64,000 nt of DNA from Agitococcus lubricus (GTDB taxonomy: Bacteria > Pseudomonadota > Gammaproteobacteria > Pseudomonadales > Moraxellaceae), in contig NZ_QAON01000003.1 in NCBI RefSeq assembly GCF_003051055.1, positions 124,001 to 188,000 on the forward strand. Reading direction: 5' to 3'. Positions 29,590 to 39,367 of this stretch are shown here, piece after piece (positions within the stretch are counted from its first letter, which is position 1; every line of letters starts with the position of its first letter). The translations under genes were made by a program, and so were the position numbers. Below the pieces are notes generated by a model, which was not told where the DNA came from, searched no databases, and saw only the letters and a program-made list of their open reading frames with translations.

Positions 29590-30777
29590 ATGTTACCAGT
29601 GACCGTGTTATCGGGTTTTTTAGGTGCAGGTAAAACCACTGTATTGCAGCATATTTTGCATAATCGAGACGGCTTAAAAGTCGCTGTCATTGTCAATGAC
29701 ATGAGTGACATCAATATTGATGCGGCGTTGGTGGCGGGTGAGGTGCAATTGGATTATCAACAAGAGCAACTCGTTGAAATGTCGAATGGTTGTATCTGTT
29801 GTACCCTACGTGAGGACTTATTAAAAAATATTCACGCCCTTGCTGAGCAGAAAAAATTTGATTATTTATTGATTGAATCGACGGGGATTTCTGAGCCTTT
29901 GCCTGTGGCAGAAACTTTTAGCTTTGTCGATGAGCAAGGCAAATCCTTATCGGAAGTAGCACGTTTAGATACGATGGTCACGGTGGTCGATGCCTGTCAT
30001 TTTTTGCAAGATTATCAACAAGCACAAAGTCTGCACACGGTACTTGCTGAGATTGATAAAGACGACGAACGGACAATTAGCGATTTGTTGATTGAGCAAA
30101 TTGAATTTGCCGATGTGATTTTACTCAATAAAATCGATTTAATTGGTGAGGCACAACAACAGAATCTGACGCAAATTTTAGCGAGTTTGAATCCAAAAGC
30201 GCGGATTTATCCGATTCAGGAGGGAAAAATTGAACCACAGCTAATTTTGAATACCCACCTATTTACCCTAGAAAATGCACAACAGGCGGCGGGCTGGTTG
30301 CAGGTGATGCGCGGCCAAGAGCTACCCGAAAGCGAAGAGTATGGTATTCGTGCCGTGAATTACGTGGCAAGACAACCGTTTCATCCCCAACGTTTTTGGC
30401 AGTTTTTACATCAAGATTGGCAAACGGGACGTTTATTGCGTGCCAAAGGCTATTTTTGGTTAGCGTCCCGCCTAAAAATGGCAGGCGTGATGTCGCAAGC
30501 GGGCGGTGTATTACGACACGGTGCGGCAGGGTATTGGTGGGCGGCTGTACCTGAAGAAGAATGGCCTCAAGAGGCGGAGTATTTGGCAAATATTCAGCAA
30601 AAGTGGCATGATGAAGTAGGCGATTGTCGTCAGGAGTTGGTATTTATAGGCCAACATTTACCCGCAGAGCAGTTACGTCAGCAATTGGATGCCTGTTTAT
30701 TAAGCCCTGAAGAGATGGCCTTGGGCTTTGAGGTTTGGGAACAGTGGCCAGACCCTTTTCCTGAATGGGTAGAATAA
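29590..30777 (+). CDS. COG0523 GTPase, ZigA/YciC-type zinc metallochaperone
   Basis: A 395-residue GTPase of the CobW/G3E family. Walker A is SGFLGAGKTT near the start, the metal-binding CxCC motif is in NGCICCTLRED, the Walker B/switch region is LIESTGISEP and the base-recognition motif is LNKID. The C-terminal CobW_C domain (about 260-365) includes HPQRFWQFLH. The long form and the Zur-box-like operator match the zinc-starvation GTPase ZigA of Acinetobacter, thought to deliver zinc to client enzymes. I chose the ATG at 29590 after GAGGAGA; the frame opens at 29548. A second COG0523 gene follows after 200 bp. Confidence 0.88.
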   Translation: MLPVTVLSGFLGAGKTTVLQHILHNRDGLKVAVIVNDMSDINIDAALVAGEVQLDYQQEQLVEMSNGCICCTLREDLLKNIHALAEQKKFDYLLIESTGISEPLPVAETFSFVDEQGKSLSEVARLDTMVTVVDACHFLQDYQQAQSLHTVLAEIDKDDERTISDLLIEQIEFADVILLNKIDLIGEAQQQNLTQILASLNPKARIYPIQEGKIEPQLILNTHLFTLENAQQAAGWLQVMRGQELPESEEYGIRAVNYVARQPFHPQRFWQFLHQDWQTGRLLRAKGYFWLASRLKMAGVMSQAGGVLRHGAAGYWWAAVPEEEWPQEAEYLANIQQKWHDEVGDCRQELVFIGQHLPAEQLRQQLDACLLSPEEMALGFEVWEQWPDPFPEWVE

Positions 30778-30980
30778 ACCCTCTCCATACAGAAAACCCT
30801 AGTGATTGTATTGTCTGTTCACCCTCAATGGGAGAATTTACTGTGGTTTTCAAACTAGACGCGGTTTAGACGCTTTCTCAATCACAATCAAAATATCAAC
30901 AGATGCCAGATACTTTTGGGGCATAATACGGCTTTAAGTCCTTTCTTAGCTCTGCATTTGCCCTTTTGGTATAGATTTTT

Positions 30981-31982
30981 ATGATTAAACCCGTTTGTAG
31001 TGCTGTCCCCACCAATCTGATTACAGGTTTTTTAGGCGCAGGTAAAACGACGCTCATTCAACAGTTATTAGCACAAAAGCCATCGCACGAACGTTGGGCG
31101 GTGTTGGTCAATGAGTTTGGGCAAATTGGGATAGACCAAGCCTTAATGGGGACGAGCCAAGACATTTATATCAAAGAGGTCGCAGGCGGCTGCATCTGTT
31201 GTGCCAATGCCTTACCTATGCACATTGCCTTATCGCAATTATTGGCCAAGGCAAAACCACAACGGGTGTTGATTGAACCGACAGGTTTAGGGCATCCAAA
31301 ACAGATTTTAGAGACCTTATCGGAAAGCCACTGGCAAACAACCTTAGCACTACAGGCGACCTTATGTGTGATTGATGCCCGTCAATATCAAGACCCGCGA
31401 GTGCAAACGCATGAAAGTTTTTTGGCGCAAGCAGAAGTGGCTGATATTTTGGTTTTTAGTAAAAATGAGGTCTTAGACGACGCGCAACGTGCCAGTGTTT
31501 TAGATTTTGCTCGTCAACTGCCTCCACCTGAGCGTCAAACCGTATTTATCAGTCAAGGACAGTTGGATGCTAACTATTTGGCGATGCCTAAAAGACCGTC
31601 ACGACAGGTGAAACGCTCGTTGTTGCACTCATTACCCACCGCCTTGCCACCTGTAGGCCTCGTCAATCAAGATAGCATTGAAGCTCCGTACCACTACCAT
31701 CAACGCGCATTAGAGACAGAGGTAGGTGGCTGGGTCTTTCCTGCTAGTTGGCAATTTAACCATAATGCCTTATTGGATGTGTTATTTGCATTGACGACTT
31801 TACGCATTAAAGGGGTGATGCACACCCAAGAAGGTTGGTTAGCTATTAACCTTACGCCTTTAGATGCCAGTTTGAATAGCACCCATGAGGCGTATGATAG
31901 TCGTTTAGAAATTATCAGTGAGCAGCCAATAGATTGGTCTACCTTAGAGCGCGAGTTGTTAAACACGCGCTTAATGACTTGA
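30981..31982 (+). CDS. Second COG0523 (CobW/YjiA-like) GTPase
   Basis: A 333-residue G3E GTPase distinct from its neighbour. It has Walker A GFLGAGKTT (16-24), CxCC in GGCICCANAL, IEPTGLGHP and a short C-terminal CobW_C domain. It resembles the YjiA class more than ZigA. There is no Zur-like palindrome in its own 200-bp upstream region, although read-through from the first gene is possible as no strong terminator separates them. The client protein and metal are unknown. It converges with lnt. Confidence 0.83.
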   Translation: MIKPVCSAVPTNLITGFLGAGKTTLIQQLLAQKPSHERWAVLVNEFGQIGIDQALMGTSQDIYIKEVAGGCICCANALPMHIALSQLLAKAKPQRVLIEPTGLGHPKQILETLSESHWQTTLALQATLCVIDARQYQDPRVQTHESFLAQAEVADILVFSKNEVLDDAQRASVLDFARQLPPPERQTVFISQGQLDANYLAMPKRPSRQVKRSLLHSLPTALPPVGLVNQDSIEAPYHYHQRALETEVGGWVFPASWQFNHNALLDVLFALTTLRIKGVMHTQEGWLAINLTPLDASLNSTHEAYDSRLEIISEQPIDWSTLERELLNTRLMT

Positions 31983-32025
31983 ATACGGCCATTGATTGAT
32001 GGTGAAAGTGTGGTCGCTGAGACGA

Positions 32026-33570
32026 TTAAGTGATTAACGTGGTTGGTGTGATTTGATGTTTACGGCGATAATTCCGCCATGTAGCGATAGCCAGTAGACT
32101 AAAACTGACGATTAATATCGGCCAGTTACCCAATCGACTAAAGGGGGTTTGCCCCTGTACACCATAAATAGTACCACGTAACACGGTGCGCTCAAATTGA
32201 GGGGCTCGATATCGGATATGGCCGTGTGGGTCAATCAGTCCAGAAATGCCATTATTGGTTGCTCGAATAATCCATTTACCCGTTTCTAAAGCACGCATTT
32301 GTACCATTTGTAAGTGTTGATGAGGCCCCGTTGAGTGACCAAACCAACCATCATTACTTAAGGTTGCCAAAAAATCAGCCTGTTTAGCGTTATGACGAGT
32401 CAATTCAGGATAGGCTATTTCATAACAAATCGCCGCCCCCAAACGGTAATTTTGAACGGTTAATGGTGCTTGCTGATGATTGCCTGCACTAAAGCTGGAC
32501 ATATCACGACTAAAAAAAGGAATCGTGCCACGTAAGATGGCTTCAAAGGGAATGTATTCGCCAAAGGGGACGAGCCGTTGTTTCCAATACAAGCCTTCGC
32601 CTACACCCAAAGCAGCCATGCTGTTATAAAAGGGAGGGATACCTTCGGCATTGAGTTGGCTTAAATCGGCATAGGGAATGCCTGTCACAAAAGCAGAGCC
32701 ATGCTGGGTGGCAAGGTCATTGATTTCGTGTAAGAAGTCATTGGCTTCATACTGGAACATGGGAATCGCCGCTTCAGGCCAAATCACAAGGTTTTGTCCC
32801 CATTCACTGGCAGATAACGATTTATAAATTGCTAAGGTTTTATCTCGCCATTCCAATTGCCATTTCACATCTTGCGGAATATTGCCTTGGATAATGCTCA
32901 CCGAGAGTGGCTGTTGTGGATTGTTGCTGACCCATGTTTGATACTGTAGTGCAAAACCTGCACCCCAAATACTGAGCACCAGTAAAGCAGCAGACCACGC
33001 ATATTGCCTATATTTGAGGATACTCAGTAAACACTGACCCGAAATGATTGCTAATAGACTCAAACCAAACACACCCACTAAAGGTGCATAGCCCACTAAA
33101 ACAGAGTCTATATAACCATAACCCACAAATAGCCACGGAAAGCCTGTAAATAGCCATGTTTTTAGCCATTCAAACAAAACAAACAACGGGGCAAAACTCA
33201 ATAACGCATGTTGGTCAAATGCCCAGCGCCGATAGACATACGCCATGACCGCCGTAAACGCTCCCATGATGAGCGCGACGGCCATGACCATGAGCGCAGC
33301 AAGCCAAGTTGGGGTTTGGCCATAATCATGTAAAGAGACAAATAACCACCAAACGCCTGATGCCCATAAGCCAAAACCAAAACTCCAGCCCCGCAAGACG
33401 GCTTGTTTCGTTGTTTGACCCGTTAATAATTCGGCAAATAGCGGAATGGTCAATAAACTGATAAACCAATAATGGTAAGGTGCTAAACTAAATGGCGTGA
33501 TTGCCCCTAACAGCAAAGCAACTAACCATGCCCAAGGGGCGTTTTGCAGGCGAATAAGCAGTGTTTTCAT
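32026..33570 (-). CDS. lnt: Apolipoprotein N-acyltransferase Lnt
   Basis: A 514-residue inner-membrane enzyme adding the third acyl chain to lipoproteins. Several transmembrane helices fill the first 200 residues, followed by a periplasmic nitrilase-type domain with the Glu-Lys-Cys triad segments: VIWPEAAIPMF, YWKQRLVPFGEYIP and GAAICYEIAYPEL. A last helix lies near 485-503. Its ATG overlaps the corC stop by 4 nt, the conserved ybeX-lnt pair. Confidence 0.95.
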   Translation of the reverse strand: MKTLLIRLQNAPWAWLVALLLGAITPFSLAPYHYWFISLLTIPLFAELLTGQTTKQAVLRGWSFGFGLWASGVWWLFVSLHDYGQTPTWLAALMVMAVALIMGAFTAVMAYVYRRWAFDQHALLSFAPLFVLFEWLKTWLFTGFPWLFVGYGYIDSVLVGYAPLVGVFGLSLLAIISGQCLLSILKYRQYAWSAALLVLSIWGAGFALQYQTWVSNNPQQPLSVSIIQGNIPQDVKWQLEWRDKTLAIYKSLSASEWGQNLVIWPEAAIPMFQYEANDFLHEINDLATQHGSAFVTGIPYADLSQLNAEGIPPFYNSMAALGVGEGLYWKQRLVPFGEYIPFEAILRGTIPFFSRDMSSFSAGNHQQAPLTVQNYRLGAAICYEIAYPELTRHNAKQADFLATLSNDGWFGHSTGPHQHLQMVQMRALETGKWIIRATNNGISGLIDPHGHIRYRAPQFERTVLRGTIYGVQGQTPFSRLGNWPILIVSFSLLAIATWRNYRRKHQITPTTLIT

Positions 33571-34409
33571 GCCAGTTTTTCAACTTTAAGCACACTAATC
33601 ATACGTAAGTCAGCGGCTAAAATGGTAAAGCGCCATTGACTCAGTTCGATGCTTTCATTGATGCGTGGCATTCGTTCAAATTCACTTAAAATAATACCCC
33701 CGATGGTTTCAAAGTCTTCGTGACTAAATTCGCTGCCAAAATAGTCATTAAATTCGGTAATTGGGGTAATTGCTTGCACCACAAAAGAGCCGTCTGCTTG
33801 TGCACTAATCCAGTGTGAGTCTTCGTCGGCATCGTCATGCTCGTCGTGGATATCACCAACAATTTGTTCGAGAGCATCTTCTAAAGTGACAAGTCCTGCA
33901 ATGCCGCCGTATTCGTTGACGACAATCGCCATGTGACTTTGTTTGTCTCTAAACTCACGTAATAAACGGTCTAAGTGCGCAGATTCGGGCACACAAAAAG
34001 CGGGGCGTAAGTAGTCTTTGAGGTCAAAACGTTCAGGTTTTTGGCCGATGAGACGTAGCATGTCTTTGGCTAATAAAACCCCCATCACTTCGTCTGAGTT
34101 GTCAGCCGCTAACACGGGAAACCGTGAGTGTGCAGATTCAATCATCACGGCTAAAAAATCTTTGGGTTCACTGTTATCGCGAATCGAAATAATCTGTGCC
34201 CGTGGCACCATAATTTCGCGCACCTGCATGTCTGCTACGCGCAGCGTAGACTCAATAATTCGTTGTGACTCTGCATCCAAAACACCACGACTGCCCGCAT
34301 TACGAATGATGGCTAGAAGCTCGGTGCGATTTTCTGGTTCGGTCGTGAGTAGATTGCTTAAGCGATTTAGCCAAGATTTTGGGGACACCGTCCCTCGCTC
34401 ATCACCCAT
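33567..34409 (-). CDS. corC: CorC/YbeX family CBS-domain protein
   Basis: A 280-residue cytosolic protein with a CBS pair (about 65-190; VREIMVPRAQI and IVVNEYGGIAGLVTLEDALEQIVGDI shown in part) and a C-terminal CorC_HlyC transporter-associated domain (about 205-278). In E. coli YbeX is linked to magnesium/cobalt handling and ribosome maturation. It is coupled to lnt by an ATGA overlap. In most relatives it directly follows ybeY; here a plus-strand histidine kinase gene separates the two. Confidence 0.93.
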   Translation of the reverse strand: MGDERGTVSPKSWLNRLSNLLTTEPENRTELLAIIRNAGSRGVLDAESQRIIESTLRVADMQVREIMVPRAQIISIRDNSEPKDFLAVMIESAHSRFPVLAADNSDEVMGVLLAKDMLRLIGQKPERFDLKDYLRPAFCVPESAHLDRLLREFRDKQSHMAIVVNEYGGIAGLVTLEDALEQIVGDIHDEHDDADEDSHWISAQADGSFVVQAITPITEFNDYFGSEFSHEDFETIGGIILSEFERMPRINESIELSQWRFTILAADLRMISVLKVEKLA

Positions 34410-34658
34410 GTTTATCGTGTCCTATGAAATAAATATCGCGCTAAAGATGCAGATATTATGCCGTGTCTGGCACATTCTCGCATTTTCTTTGGCATACAAA
34501 TAGCAAAAACAGATGACGATAGTTTGTCATTTGTGAGCTAATAGCCAACTTTTAGTCATTAATGGGCTATAAATGGGGATATTTGCTAAATTCTCAAGTT
34601 GCCGAATAGAATAACAAACTCTAAAGTATACAGAGCTTGCCCAAAATAGGAGATTGGT

Positions 34659-35879
34659 ATGCGCGTGGCGCCATTACCCGAAAATGAAGCCCAACGTTTG
34701 CTTGCCTTATCAAAATATAAAGTGCTCGATACCTCATTTGAGCAGGCTTATGATGAGTTAACTCAATTAGCCTCTCAAATTTGCCAAACGCCTATCGCAT
34801 TAATTAGTTTGATTGATACCGACCGCCAATGGTTTAAGGCAAAAGTGGGTCTAGAAGCACGTGAAACGCCACGTGATTGGGCATTCTGTGCGCATGCCTT
34901 GTTACAAGAGGATTTGTTGGTTGTTGAGGACACATTACAGGATGAGCGATTTTTTGATAACCCCTTAGTACAAAACGACCCGTCAATTCGTTTTTATGCA
35001 GGCGCGCAAATTAAAAATCAAGAAGGCTATATTTTAGGTACCGTCTGTGCGATTGACCGTATTCCACGCCAATTGACAGATTATCAGTTGAACGCTCTCA
35101 AAGTGTTAGCTAAACAAGTGATGACACAACTCGAGCTGCGTTTGGCATTTGAGGATTTGCAAAACTACACGCAGCAGCTACATGACAGTAATCAAAGTAA
35201 AGATAAATTGTTTTCGGTGATTTCGCACGATTTGCGCGCTCCGATGAGTGGTATTTTTGGCTTAAGCGAGTTATTGATTGAAGATATAGAAACTCAACCC
35301 AAAGAGGCCTGTAAAGAATTGGCTTATGAAATTCATGATGCCAGTCAGCAAGCCTTATCCTTATTAGATAATTTATTGCGCTGGTCATTATTGGAGCGTG
35401 GTAAGTTTGATTTTCAGCCAATGGCTATGCCGTTATTGGTATTAATTCAAAAAAGTATTCGTTTGTTGGCGTCAGTGGCCACTAAGAAAAATATTCAGAT
35501 TGAGGTTGACTGTGCGAGTCACTTATTTGTGGTTGCGGATAAAACCATGTTGGCTTCTATTCTGCAAAATTTGTTGGCGAATGCGATTAAGTTTAGCAAT
35601 ATCAACAGTAAAGTTTATGTACAGGCAACCGAGCTAAAACGGCAGATACATATTAGCGTTAAGGACACTGGGATAGGCATGAGTCCAGCACAACAAGAAA
35701 ATCTATTCAAATTAGACAATAACACAACCACCGTCGGTACGGCAGGTGAGTCAGGCACTGGTTTGGGTTTAATGTTATGTAAGCAGTTTTTGGCCATTCA
35801 CCAAAGTGATTTGCAAGTGCATTCGGTGCTGGGTGAGGGCACAACCTTTAGCTTTTACTTAAAAACGATTCAAACTTAA
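34659..35879 (+). CDS. GAF-domain sensor histidine kinase (orphan)
   Basis: A 406-residue cytosolic sensor kinase with no transmembrane segment. A GAF domain (about 25-165) is followed by a HisKA dimerisation domain with phospho-acceptor His190 in FSVISHDLRAP, then a HATPase_c domain with N-box NLLANAIKF (about 304-312), DTGIGMS (336-342) and GTGLGL (367-372). No response regulator is adjacent, so it is an orphan. It lies on the opposite strand between corC and ybeY and interrupts an otherwise conserved operon. The ATG follows TAGGAG. The signal is unknown; the Trp- and Cys-bearing GAF type is common in light-, redox- or ligand-sensing kinases. Confidence 0.88.
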   Translation: MRVAPLPENEAQRLLALSKYKVLDTSFEQAYDELTQLASQICQTPIALISLIDTDRQWFKAKVGLEARETPRDWAFCAHALLQEDLLVVEDTLQDERFFDNPLVQNDPSIRFYAGAQIKNQEGYILGTVCAIDRIPRQLTDYQLNALKVLAKQVMTQLELRLAFEDLQNYTQQLHDSNQSKDKLFSVISHDLRAPMSGIFGLSELLIEDIETQPKEACKELAYEIHDASQQALSLLDNLLRWSLLERGKFDFQPMAMPLLVLIQKSIRLLASVATKKNIQIEVDCASHLFVVADKTMLASILQNLLANAIKFSNINSKVYVQATELKRQIHISVKDTGIGMSPAQQENLFKLDNNTTTVGTAGESGTGLGLMLCKQFLAIHQSDLQVHSVLGEGTTFSFYLKTIQT

Positions 35880-35897
35880 CACAGTCAAAAGGAGTGC

Positions 35898-35922
35898 CTT
35901 GCAGGAGGGTTTTTCCTGCAAG
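35898..35922. terminator. Hairpin between the histidine kinase and ybeY genes
   Basis: A perfect 9-bp stem CTTGCAGGA / TCCTGCAAG with a 7-nt loop sits between the two convergent genes. No T run follows on either strand, so its efficiency as a terminator is doubtful, but the position fits. Confidence 0.45.
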
Positions 35923-35928
35923 AACATG

Positions 35929-36417
35929 TTAAGCTGCATCACAGGTATAAGGGTTACTATAGCCCAATAATGCCATTGCCTGTACTTCTAAAGCCTCCAT
36001 TTGCTCGGCTTCATCGTCATCAATGTGGTCATAACCCAATAAATGCAATACCCCGTGTATGGTTAAATGCGCCCAATGCGATTGCAGACTTTTTTCTTGC
36101 TCCTTGGCTTCGGCCATCACCACAGGGGCACAAATGATAATATCGCCCAGTGGCGCGCGTGTCATAGCGGCAGCAATTTCGTGTGGTAGCTCCGACGGAA
36201 AAGATAAGACATTTGTGGCGTAGTCTTTGCCCCGATATTGGCCATTCAGACTTTGGCTTTCTTCATCATCGACAATACGAATCAAGACTTCGCTGGCAAA
36301 CTGGTAGTTTGCAACAATCATCGCAACATTAATCCACGCTCTAAAGTCAGCACTTTTGGGCAGTTCTTTGTGGGTAGTCACACGTTGTAGTGACAAGGTG
36401 CATAAAGCTCTAGTCAT
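35929..36417 (-). CDS. ybeY: Endoribonuclease / rRNA maturation factor YbeY
   Basis: A 162-residue zinc metalloprotein needed for 16S rRNA 3'-end maturation and ribosome quality control. The H-x3-H-x5-H zinc motif is HGVLHLLGYDH (His121, His125, His131). The upstream YATNVLSFPSELP segment is also family-typical. It overlaps the end of ybeZ by 8 nt, so the two are coupled. Confidence 0.95.
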   Translation of the reverse strand: MTRALCTLSLQRVTTHKELPKSADFRAWINVAMIVANYQFASEVLIRIVDDEESQSLNGQYRGKDYATNVLSFPSELPHEIAAAMTRAPLGDIIICAPVVMAEAKEQEKSLQSHWAHLTIHGVLHLLGYDHIDDDEAEQMEALEVQAMALLGYSNPYTCDAA

Positions 36418-37414
36418 ATCGTTTACTTACTACTGGATGGTCTTTGTCCCAAGCCTCATAGGCTTCGACAATCCGTTGTACTAAGTGATGACGCACGACA
36501 TCTTGGGAGTTAAAACGTGTAATGTGAATCCCGTCCACATCGCCAAGTACCCGTAAGCAGTGTGCTAAACCAGACTCGTGACCTCGTGGTAAGTCAACTT
36601 GGGTAATATCGCCAGTAATGACGGCGCGTGAGCCAAAGCCTAAGCGGGTTAAAAACATTTTCATTTGTTCGGGGGTCGTGTTTTGTGCCTCATCTAAAAT
36701 GACAAAGGCATTATTTAAGGTACGACCTCGCATATAGGCAAGGGGAGCAACTTCAATAATTTGCTTTTCTATCATTTTAGCAACACGTTCAAAACCTAAC
36801 ATTTCATAAAGGGCGTCATACAACGGGCGCAAGTAGGGGTCAATTTTTTCTGATAAATCACCAGGTAAAAAGCCTAACTTTTCGCCAGCTTCTACGGCTG
36901 GACGCACCAATAAGATGCGTTTAATCACATCTTTTTCGAGTTGGTCTACGGCAGCCGCAACAGCCAGATAGGTCTTGCCTGTCCCTGCAGGGCCAACACC
37001 AAAACTGATGTCATGCTTTAAAATATTAGAGACGTATCTCGCTTGATTCACCCCGCGTGGGCGGATGCTGCCTTTGCGGCTAAACAATACAGGAAATTTA
37101 TCTTGTTCGTTGGACGTATTATGTTCAAGCACAGGGGCTTGGCTAGTTTGTAACATAAGATGAATCATCTCTGGCGATATATCTTGGCTAAGGGCAGTCT
37201 CATCGTACAGCTTGAGGAGTAGGCGTTCGGCATGGGTAACTGCATTAAGCTGGCCGTGGACATGAAAGTGATATCCGCGATGATGAATATGCACATCCAG
37301 TCGCTGCTCTATTTGTTTTAGGTGCTGATGAAAAGGCCCACAGAGGGCATTTAAGCGTTGTGGGTTTTGTGGCTCTAACTGTAATTGTCGAATGGTGGTT
37401 ACGCTACTGTTCAA
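36410..37414 (-). CDS. ybeZ: PhoH-like ATPase YbeZ
   Basis: A 334-residue ATPase partner of YbeY. An N-terminal KH-like region (about 1-90) precedes the P-loop domain with Walker A GPAGTGKTYLA, the RPAVEAGEKLGFLPGDL segment, and Walker B FVILDEAQNTTP. The conserved GDITQVDLP and the SGLAHCLRVL helix follow. It heads the ybeZ-ybeY pair, 281 bp downstream of miaB. Confidence 0.94.
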   Translation of the reverse strand: MNSSVTTIRQLQLEPQNPQRLNALCGPFHQHLKQIEQRLDVHIHHRGYHFHVHGQLNAVTHAERLLLKLYDETALSQDISPEMIHLMLQTSQAPVLEHNTSNEQDKFPVLFSRKGSIRPRGVNQARYVSNILKHDISFGVGPAGTGKTYLAVAAAVDQLEKDVIKRILLVRPAVEAGEKLGFLPGDLSEKIDPYLRPLYDALYEMLGFERVAKMIEKQIIEVAPLAYMRGRTLNNAFVILDEAQNTTPEQMKMFLTRLGFGSRAVITGDITQVDLPRGHESGLAHCLRVLGDVDGIHITRFNSQDVVRHHLVQRIVEAYEAWDKDHPVVSKRYD

Positions 37415-37695
37415 ACTGTACGTATCTCCAAAACAAAGGGCGGTCTCGTGTTGACGTAGCCGTCATTCACTCGCGATGGAATCTATTAAGCAAAGAGCAT
37501 GCCTACAATATGCTAATGATGATTGTAACAAGCATTTGATGAAAGCATAGACCAAGTTTGAGTATTTCGACAAGCAGTATCCGTGTTTTCTGTGTCTAAA
37601 ACGTGACAACCCTCAGGGGACAAAAAACAAAGGATAGACAGCCTAATAACCTATAATGAGATGTTAGATGATTGGGCGGCTGCAAGGTCATTAAC

Positions 37696-39036
37696 TTAGG
37701 CTTCAACCCATAAAATCTCGCTGGCTTTGACGGTGTTGATACTGAGTATATCGCCGATGGTCACGTCTACAAAGCGGCCGATTAAATCTGCTTCGGCAGC
37801 TACCAATACTTGACGTGTATTTTCAGCAGTGCCCACCAAATAACCTGCCTGTCGGTCAGACGTTTTCTCGAGTAATATGCGTTGTTTTGTGCCGAGCATC
37901 GCTTGTGTTTTGCGCAAGGTGTTCAGTTTAATCCGTTCTTTGAGGCGTGCTAAACGCTCTTTTTTAGTCTCTTCACTCACCGAGTCTGGCAGTTCAGCCG
38001 CAGGCGTACCAGGCCGTTTTGAATAAATAAAACTGTAAGAGTGGTCGTAGTCGACTTCAGCAATCAAATTCATCGTATCAATAAAATCGTCATCCGTTTC
38101 ATTAGGGAAGCCAATAATAAAATCGGAAGAAATATGAATATCGGGTCTAGCGGCTTTGAGTTTTTGAATACGTTGTAGATAGTCCGCTGCGGTATGATTA
38201 CGTTTCATGGCGGCTAAAACGGCGTCAGAACCAGACTGTACAGGTAAATGCACATGCGAGACTAATTGCGGTAGCTCTTGGTAGGCGGCAATTAAATCGT
38301 CCCCAAACTCTAGGGGGTGAGAGGTGGTATAACGAATACGACCAATACCATCAATGTTGGCAACGTGTTTGAGGAGTTCGGCAAACGTACAAATTTCGCC
38401 GTCATGGTAATGCCCACGATAACCGTTAACATTTTGACCTAATAAGGTGACTTCACGCACGCCTTGACTTGCTAAATGCACGATTTCAGCAATGATATCG
38501 TCAAATGGACGTGATACTTCTTCACCACGGGTATAAGGTACAACACAGAAAGAGCAATATTTAGAGCAGCCTTCCATAATAGAAACATAGGCTTTATAGC
38601 CTTCGACTTTTGGCTCGGGCAGAAAATCGAATTTTTCAATATCGGGAAAGCTAATATCGACGATGGCGATTTTTTTGTGTTGACGCTCCTCGAGCATTTT
38701 GGGTAAACGATGTAGTGTTTGTGGCCCAAATACCATGTCCACATAAGATGCACGTTTACGAATACTATCACCTTCTTGCGATGCGACACAGCCGCCTACA
38801 CCAATGACAATGTCGGGGCGTTTCTCTTTCAATTTGCGCCAACGGCCTAATTCAGAGAAGACTTTTTCTTGCGCTTTTTCCCGAATAGAGCAGGTGTTCA
38901 TCAATAAAACATCCGCTTCTTCTGGGTTTTCTGTTCTGACCATACCATGAGATTCACCCAATAGATCGGCCATACGCGAACTATCGTATTCATTCATTTG
39001 GCAGCCTTGGGTTTCGATATACACTTTCTTTAACAT
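37696..39036 (-). CDS. miaB: tRNA-2-methylthio-N6-dimethylallyladenosine synthase MiaB
   Basis: A 446-residue radical-SAM methylthiotransferase that converts i6A37 to ms2i6A37 in tRNA. The auxiliary cluster cysteines are Cys12 ([10 protein letters not shown]), Cys49 (NTCSIREKA) and Cys83 (GGCVASQEG). The radical-SAM C-x3-C-x2-C is Cys157, 161, 164 in [18 protein letters not shown]-terminal TRAM domain covers about 380-443. It is first in the miaB-ybeZ-ybeY direction, but a 281-bp gap follows, so ybeZ may have its own promoter. Confidence 0.95.
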   Translation of the reverse strand: MLKKVYIETQGCQMNEYDSSRMADLLGESHGMVRTENPEEADVLLMNTCSIREKAQEKVFSELGRWRKLKEKRPDIVIGVGGCVASQEGDSIRKRASYVDMVFGPQTLHRLPKMLEERQHKKIAIVDISFPDIEKFDFLPEPKVEGYKAYVSIMEGCSKYCSFCVVPYTRGEEVSRPFDDIIAEIVHLASQGVREVTLLGQNVNGYRGHYHDGEICTFAELLKHVANIDGIGRIRYTTSHPLEFGDDLIAAYQELPQLVSHVHLPVQSGSDAVLAAMKRNHTAADYLQRIQKLKAARPDIHISSDFIIGFPNETDDDFIDTMNLIAEVDYDHSYSFIYSKRPGTPAAELPDSVSEETKKERLARLKERIKLNTLRKTQAMLGTKQRILLEKTSDRQAGYLVGTAENTRQVLVAAEADLIGRFVDVTIGDILSINTVKASEILWVEA

Positions 39037-39367
39037 GGCAGTAGTGTCAGTTGTAAAAAAGAAGGGCGCATATTATACCTATGTTCCTGTAATACACACG
39101 AGTATCTTAATGTAAAACTGTGATGAAAATTTTGCTTTTGTAGCGTTGAGACATATCCTAGTATTATGATAAGGTATTTGCTGAAAATTCACTCTCCTGA
39201 TGTGGTCTTAAACATTCAATAAATTATCTGTTACTAATCATTTGATGATGGTGTGCCTGATTATCTGAGTACGCTATAAAACGAAATATCTACTATTGCG
39301 ATTGGCCTTAATGCCTCTTTGGGTAAAGGCTAGGCTGTTGATTTTTAGGTACTAACGGGGATAGTGA
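39037..39367. other. Divergent intergenic region between miaB and the START gene
   Basis: About 330 AT-rich bp that must hold two divergent promoters. I see no palindrome, repeat or clear sigma-70 pair that deserves naming. Confidence 0.5.
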
